DNA from: Celoporthe dispersa
Taxonomy: Eukaryota; Ascomycota; Sordariomycetes; Diaporthales; Cryphonectriaceae
Direction: 5' to 3'
DNA length: 64,000 bases
Assembly: GCA_016584495.1 (NCBI GenBank)
Contig: WAID01000005.1
Span: forward strand, 1-64,000
Shown here piece after piece: positions 58,001 through 64,000 of this stretch. The first letter of the stretch is position 1, and each line of letters opens with the position of its first letter. The notes under the pieces were generated by a model, which worked only from the letters and a program-made list of their open reading frames with translations, had not been told where the DNA came from and searched no databases. Made by a program: the position numbers and the translations under genes.

Positions 58001-60288
58001 GGCTCGCGGGTCCGGCTCGTAGTCGGGAGAGAAGCTTCGAAGCTGCCGGTCGGGAGGAAACTCCTCCACTGCCGAGTGGTAGACGGACAGCGCCTGGTCG
58101 TCCCGGGGACTGGTCCGGCCCGAGGACGAGGCTGACTCCGAGGCCTTGAGGAAGGGGTCCATGGCCTTCCGCAGGCTCGTGACGGGACTGGGCTCAGGCT
58201 TGGGCGTCAAGACCTCGAGCCGCTTCTGGGGCGGAGGCAGCAGCTCTGCGGGCGGCAGGATCGACGGTGGCAGGGTGGGTGGGAGGGGGTGGTTCTACAT
58301 TGTTCACCGACACAGACTTCTTGCGGCGCCTGAAGAACCCTGACGGCTTCTTCTGTATCCCGTGGGACGAGCTCGTCTGCCTCGAGGGCGGGGCGCTGGC
58401 GGCCTTGCTTGCGTCCGAGGACGCCGCATTTGCAGCCGTGGGCGACTGCTGCGACGGCCCGCTGTTGCCGCTCATTATGTTGGCAGAGGTCGCCGGGGAG
58501 CCGAGCAGCGGGGCAGGAGGGGCGGCAGACGAGGGCAGGCTGGCGGACTGGTCCAGGGCGGCGACGATGCTGTTCTTGGAGGCGCCGACGCCGCCAAACA
58601 TGCGCCTGAAGAAACCAAGCTGCTTCTCCTTGGGCTGCGCAGCGGCCGATGCGGGAGCGGCCGGGCTGGCGTGCACGGGCTCCTTGGCCTTCTCGTAACC
58701 AACATGGGGGGCCGGTGCGGAGTCCTCTAACAGATCTGCGACGGTGCCGGGGGTGGTACCGGGGGGGAGGAAGAGGGGGACAGGCTCGTGGTCGCGCTCG
58801 CGTGCGGCATCGCGTCTCGAGGACGAGGCGTGGTGCTTGGCGGTGCTGGTGCTCCGCGAGGACTTGTTGCTGCGCTTGCGCTCGAGGCGGAGGTTGACGG
58901 AGCGCACGGGTGACAGGGGCTCGCCCATGGGCTCGTGCCGGGCGATAGACGGCATGGACGGCATGGTGGCGAGCCGACGCGGACCGACTGGCACTGTCGG
59001 GGTGGGTGCGGCATCGTCCAGGTCGTAAGGGTAGTCGTAGTCGAAGTTGGAGCTGGAGGGGTCGAAGAAGGAGTTGGGCAGCTCTATATGCCACGACGGC
59101 TGCTGACCCTGGGTGGCTGGGCGCGAGTGCTGCTGCTGCTGCTGCAGGTGAGACGGGTGCTGCTGCAGCTGCTGCAGCTGGTCCGGCGGCTGCGTGCCGT
59201 AGGATCGGCGGCGTGCTGGTTCCAGGCTGGAGGATCGCTTGGGGACACCAATACTCTGCGCCCACTTCTGGCTGCCCAGCACGTGTGCGAAGCCTGCGTG
59301 GTCAATACTGGTCGTGCTGCTGCTCTTGCTCCCCCGCCCGCCCCTCGAGTGTAACACCCGCGAGCCCAGGGAGGAGCCGCCAGGGACAGGGCGCTGGCTG
59401 GTGGCGATATCGCGCAGCCCGGCCGGGTTGGCCGACAGGCTGTTGCTCCTACGCCCTCGCGACCTGTTGGTCGACACACGGCTCAGGTCGTCGTCGGCGC
59501 CTTCGTAGTCCGAGCTGTACGAGTAGCCGTGGCCGCCTCGGCCGCCGGCCCCGGCGTGAAAGGTGTTTCTTGCCCTCGAGGTTGTGCTGGTCATCGTCCT
59601 GCTGCCACCACCGCCTCCTCCTCCTCCCTGCTGCTGCTGTTGTGCCTCCTGCCGGTGGTGTCGCCCTCGGGCCTGCTGGGTCCTCGTAGCGATACGAGGG
59701 ATGAGGGCCGGCGAAGCCGGACATGGTCCTGGTCTCGCCGTTGGTCTGCGTGCTGCTCACCTGGCCCATGTTGAACTGGTCGAGGGAGAGGAGCATGTTC
59801 CCCAGGAGGGAGTCGCGGGTGACGTTTCGAGGGGAGAGGGAGAGGTCGTGGGAGTCCCGGAGGGAGGCGCCCCGCAGGTCCTGGTGCCGGAGGGCGGACG
59901 GCGGGGTGCGGGAGGTTCGTCGCCGCAGGGGGACTCGTTCCCCTGGTTGGAGGTCATGTCGGCGTCGGAGAAGGTATCAGAGAAGGCGTCGAAGAAGGTC
60001 TGGTTCTCGGCAGGACCGTCGCCTCGGTCGTCGCGGCCGCCTCCTAGGTCGCGGCCTCTGTCGGGATCGATACCGGGTCGTGCGCGCGCATCCCTCTCCT
60101 CCAGGCCTGCCCTGAAGCCCTGGCCAGGCACCTTGAAGTGGAGGCGCGGGCTGTCGCGGCCGTAGTCGTCGTCACCGTCACCGTCGTCGTCGTCGTCGTA
60201 GTAGTAGCAGCTGTCGCCGGCACCGGCGGCCGCAGCAGACCTGCCTCTAGACGAGAGCTGCGGGCGGCGGCGACTGTCGTGTGTGTGT

Positions 60289-60323
<35 letters not shown>

Positions 60324-60566
60324 TGAGGGGGAGGAGGGGGAGTTCAGGCTGCGCTGCGACGACTTGTAGGGGATGTCGGGGGGCTTTGGGAATGCGAGGT
60401 GGCTGGGCGGCGGGGGCGACAGCGGTGTCGAGAGCTCGTTGTCCTCGTAGTCGGGAGAGTAGGAGTAGGCGTTGGCGTCGAAGGTGTCTATGTTGAGCTC
60501 GGGCTTGTTGCGGCGGTGATTGCGCATCCTCCTCGGCTGGGGCTGCTGGTGCTCGGAGGGAGGCAT
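55064..60566 (-). CDS. Arf guanine-nucleotide exchange factor, Sec7-PH (EFA6/Yel1 type)
   Basis: Very large (about 1,750 residues) peripheral membrane GEF that should activate an Arf6/Arf3-type GTPase in polarised growth. The ATG at 60566 gives MPPSEHQQPQPRRMRNH. The first 1,000 residues are disordered, with poly-Ala (about 60300-60325), poly-Asp and poly-Gln (about 59125-59185) tracts. The Sec7 domain lies at about 57430-56960: KEKAASWMGEEGPIRQRTLR, LILRAETQQVDRILVTFSKR (glutamate of the catalytic finger), an intron at 57078-57170, then YSIMLLNTDLHMADIESKMT. After a linker the PH domain spans about 56150-55720 (KEGIVVHKHHLDG, DRNWTEVFAVIQKGNISIFS, HVWALSLPTGAVHLF). A C-terminal helical segment follows (EKDQLDALLSYVKSIEEELQ) with a stop at 55064-55066. 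Frame breaks near 59860, 59590, 58260, 57865, 57495 and 56760. The Sec7-PH order and context match EFA6/Yel1. Confidence 0.85.
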
Positions 60567-60755
60567 GTTCAAAATTTCGGTCCCGGTTCTCGAACCCTGG
60601 CTGACACGGGTTTATGCCTGCTGGGTGACACCCTCCTCTCCAAGGTAAGGTACCGACCGTACCGCGCGCGCCGTTCGTCTGGTCGGGGAGGGAAATGAAT
60701 AATTAGCCCTGCAACTAGTCTCGCAAGACCCACCCCTGCAGCAGGCGCCAGTGTT

Positions 60756-60865
60756 GTGGTGGTGGTGGTGGCAGAGGTAGTAGTGGCGGTAGTAGTGGTG
60801 GCAGTAGTAGTGGTGCTAATAGTGGTAGTGGTAGAGGTGGTGGTGGTGGTGGTGGTGGTGTTTGT
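60756..60865. repeat. (GGT)n-type trinucleotide repeat
   Basis: About 110 bases of GGT, AGT and GGC trinucleotides, followed by a complementary-like CTC/TCC stretch to about 60905. About 200-300 bases upstream of the Sec7-gene ATG. Confidence 0.85.
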
Positions 60866-61875
60866 CCTCCTCCTCCTCCTCTCCTCCTCTCCTCCTCCTC
60901 TTCCTTGTCCTCGACGTCGTCGCAATGGTGGTGGTGATAATGATTCGATGGTAACGTCGCCGCTGTCACCCACAGGGAGACCTAGAGGCCTGCTTGGGGT
61001 CGACGGGAGGACCGACAGACGAAACGGAAGGACAGGCGTGCTGTTGTGTGGTGGGCGCCATGCAGATGCAGTAGGGGAGAGAGACATGCGCCCATGTGTA
61101 GGTGTTGTGTTAGGTGCGTGTGTGTTGTATCGTTTCGTCTCGTCCTCGACAATGCGGCGGCGATTGGGCCTCTCTAGATCCCCAGGCCAGGCGCTTAGCC
61201 TCCGTCACTGACCACGCGCGACCTGCGAACCACAAAACGTGCGAATGTGGCAATGTACGATGTACAGCGTACCGTGTAGGACGGCACAGGAGGCTTGAGC
61301 GCTTATGTCGGAGCTGTGTGCCCAGCCAGCAGAGCAGATCTGACCGGACCCCCTGGTACAGAACGATCTTGACGGTGCGACGGTAGGGGGGGGGGGGGGG
61401 AACTAGGTGAGGCTTGCCCTCGACGAGGCTAGCCTGCAGCAGCCGCCGTGGTGGCAGCCCTGACAGGTGTGTTTTTTGTTTCTAGATGGCGCGATGAGAT
61501 GTACTGCGGCAGTAGAGAGAGCTTCAGGATGGCGAGTCAGACAGGGACCACGCACACACACACACACACATGCAGACACACACACAATGTACAGCGCTGT
61601 CCTGTGTTAACCCCCTCAAGCCACACATGCCTCTACACACACACACCCACCCGCACACGCACGCACCCACACCCAAGACCCGAGGGTCGAGGCCGAGGTC
61701 GAGGCCAAGAGAGGTCCAGGACCCAGGGGGGGCGACCAGAGCCAGGGGCCAGGACTCGAGCTCTTCAGCGGGATAGGCTGGTAGCGAGGGCGTGTCGCGC
61801 AGGACCCCGTCGCTGCCCGTCTCGTCTCTCCTCTGTAGCTGCGGACGTAACCCAACGCCTGAGACGTGTGACAAC

Positions 61876-62042
61876 TCCGGGGGGGGGGGTGGGACGACGA
61901 GAATAAAAAAAAGGGGGGGGATGAAAAGTAAGAAAAAGAAAGAGAGAGAAGGGGAAAGAAAAAAAAAGGGAAAAAAAAAAAGACAAAATACCGAGGGGGG
62001 GTGGGTGGTGAGAGAGAGAGGGGGAGGGAGGGAGAGAGAGAT
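61876..62042. repeat. long purine-rich tract with G runs
   Basis: About 165 bases that are almost all A and G on the plus strand, including several runs of 7-10 G and A runs of 8-11, ending with GA repeats. Low complexity; a candidate for triplex or quadruplex formation. Confidence 0.85.
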
Positions 62043-64000
62043 CGATCTGCTGCCACAACAAGACTCGACTCTTCAAGGCTCGAGTCTTGAAATTTGCAAT
62101 TGAATCGGATTGGGATTGAATTGGATCAAACCGGGAAGGAGATCCCACACCACATGGCCCAAACTAATCTGACCCCTGGCCTTGGCCGTTCTTGCCCCTG
62201 GACCCTTAACCGTGGATGTACATGCCTGACACGTACCTGCCCGTGCATGCACACCTCCAAGCGATGCCCTTTCCTCCTTTGTTTCTCATAGTCATGGTCC
62301 TTGGTCGGACTGCACAAGAGTAGTGCGCGGCGCTGGTTTCTCTTTTTCTTCTCTTATATAGCAGTACGTACGTACGCACTATTGGTATGTATCATATTGT
62401 GTACATGGGAGACATGGTGCATACGGTCTTGGCCCTGCATGAGAGAAGACTGGTCGCAAGATTGCAAGAGGAGACGCGAGTGGGTGCGCAAACTGTGTTC
62501 TAGCGCTATCGGATTAGGAGATTTCAGGGGGGTCGTCCAGCGCTCTCCTGCCGTACTACAACTTACCCGGTACGTACTTTGCACCATAGCACTTAAGGAG
62601 CGGAGGTATGGGGCAGGGGTCCTCATGTAAACTAATTTTAGTCCCCGCCCAGGATACCCCACCTCCACCCCACGCTGTGCTACCTATCTGGCAGCGCTCC
62701 TGCTGTCTGGGTGGTGTCGAACCTTGCTGTTACGAACCGTTCATCAGTGAACACCTTGCCACCCCTCACTTGTACTATGACTACATAGTAACATGTACCG
62801 TAGTACGTGTATGGCAGTACCTAAGAACCCGCTAGGAGTGCGTAATGCCTACCTACTGCGGTGGCACCTTCCCTCGCAGTTACGATCCATCCGTAGTCTC
62901 CTTGTATGGTCTTGCTGATTTCTGTCACCTCGACTAGACTTTCGACCCACGCATCGACAAAAACTCAATCTGGCTCTCTCTCGCTCGTGTCCTCTGCTGC
63001 AGATCCCCAGATCGAAAAGAAAAAGGGGAGTGGGGAGGGGGGGCCGCGATGCGGTCTGAGGGCTCTTTCTCTGCTGGTGAAACGCACCAGTGTCCATCTT
63101 TACATAGTACAGCTTGGGGCCCCCCTTCCCCTCCTCTCCCTTTCCCACCTTTCCTCCCCCTCCCCCCCCACAATACTACACGATGGCGCCCATCTCGTGT
63201 CGTCTGGCGATCAGCCGACTGATCTGCTATAGGACCATTATATCATGTTCATGCCATCACAATGCATAAGTACACCAGCACTAGCAGCAGAGTGGTTGCT
63301 GTCGTCCTGGGCTGCTCGACACGGACAACATGGCCCAGGTCAGACGCCTTGAAGCGCCGATCCTCTTTCTCTTGCCAGAGGATCTTTTACACTCACACTC
63401 ACACACTCACACACACACACTCAGATACACACACCTCTAACACACAAGACGTGCAAGCGCCATGTCTATCCTGTTACGATGGCGGCATGCAGGTGTCTGC
63501 GCGGAAAAGGGGCCCAGCACGCAAGGGGGTGGCGTCAAAATGCCTATTCTGCTTTCTTAGCGCCGGCACTGCGACGCTTTGAGGTCACCGACGCGCGTGC
63601 ACACACACACACACAAACCTACTATAAACACACAACACCTATACCACCTGGGCTCATTCTGATGGCACCACGGCAGCACGGCATGGGGTGGTAGGATGCT
63701 GGGTGTCCTGTGGCGCCAGCTGGACCTGCAAACTAAGTACCTGTGTACTTGTGCACTTGTTTGTTCGCCAACACGAAGCACACCAGGACCCGACCAATCG
63801 TGAAATCTTGGTACTCCAATAATTTCTACAGATGCATACAGACGGCTTGGGCTGTGGCCTGCGGCAATGCATTCCTATAATCGGTCCACAGCGCTACCAG
63901 GACCTTGGGCCACCCCCCCCCCTCTCTCTGCGGCCCCTGAAGGCTGCATGGCCAGTGCAGGTCGAGGCTACCCGCATGCGATCCATCCTGCTTCAGAGAC

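Larger units (their letters stand above)
60567..64000. other. repeat-rich region without a supported gene
   Basis: Upstream of the Sec7 gene. GGT-type repeats at about 60756-60865, a run of about 15 G at 61386-61400, CA repeats at 61552-61590 and 63380-63420, and a long purine tract at about 61876-62042. ORFs here are low-complexity or lack domains. Promoter and long 5' leader of the Sec7 gene are likely within the first kilobase. Confidence 0.5.

Noticed and set aside
61552..61590. CA-repeat blocks resembling short regularly spaced repeats
   Set aside because: They are simple dinucleotide microsatellites, with no spacer structure; a CRISPR array is not expected in a fungal nucleus.

Overview
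The window is nuclear DNA of a filamentous ascomycete (Pezizomycotina, probably a Sordariomycete). The evidence is short introns with GTRNGT donors, CTAAC-like branch sites and YAG acceptors, GC-rich third codon positions, two Zn2Cys6 regulators, a self-sufficient CYP505-type P450, an HsbA-type wall protein and an EFA6/Yel1-type Sec7-PH exchange factor. There is no bacterial operon structure, CRISPR array, rRNA or convincing tRNA.

Layout. 1-2.8 kb: no convincing gene. 2.8-9.5 kb: a small secreted protein, an AhpC/TSA-like peroxiredoxin, an HsbA-like wall/hydrophobic-surface protein and an MFS allantoate-permease-type transporter. 10.3-13.2 kb: two convergent orphan genes flanking an imperfect 51-bp direct repeat. 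15.3-24.4 kb: a mitochondrial/metabolic block with succinyl-CoA:3-ketoacid CoA-transferase, an AhpD-like protein, a mitochondrial dicarboxylate-type carrier lacking its first membrane exon, and a Zn2Cys6 factor. 26.5-38.2 kb: lineage-specific proteins (an acidic protein, a possible tubby-like protein, a signal-peptide/TM/SH3-like protein, two cysteine-motif proteins, the second CHORD-like). 38.8-42.6 kb: NADH-cytochrome b5 reductase (MCR1), an ECHDC3-like enoyl-CoA hydratase and an RNase III-like protein with degraded catalytic positions. 42.7-53.5 kb: a second Zn2Cys6 factor, a CYP505 P450-reductase fusion and a stand-alone CYP505-like P450, all on the minus strand, a candidate oxidation cluster. 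55.1-60.6 kb: a very large Arf exchange factor. 60.6-64 kb: microsatellites and purine tracts without a recognisable gene.

The strongest window-wide signal is that almost every long conserved gene is broken by single-base length changes, usually one base short (sometimes one long) in runs of 4-6 C, G, A or T. Domains and catalytic motifs continue intact in the next frame. This fits homopolymer sequencing or assembly error better than independent pseudogenisation, but the raw sequence alone cannot decide. Gene spans below therefore run across such breaks, and each break is noted. Two genes (HsbA-like, and the CxxC protein at 33.8 kb) read through cleanly once spliced.

Metabolically, the CoA-transferase, dicarboxylate carrier, b5 reductase and ECHDC3-like protein point to mitochondrial carboxylate and lipid metabolism. 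The two P450s beside a Zn2Cys6 gene suggest regulated fatty-acid or xenobiotic hydroxylation. These links are inferred from proximity and family knowledge only.
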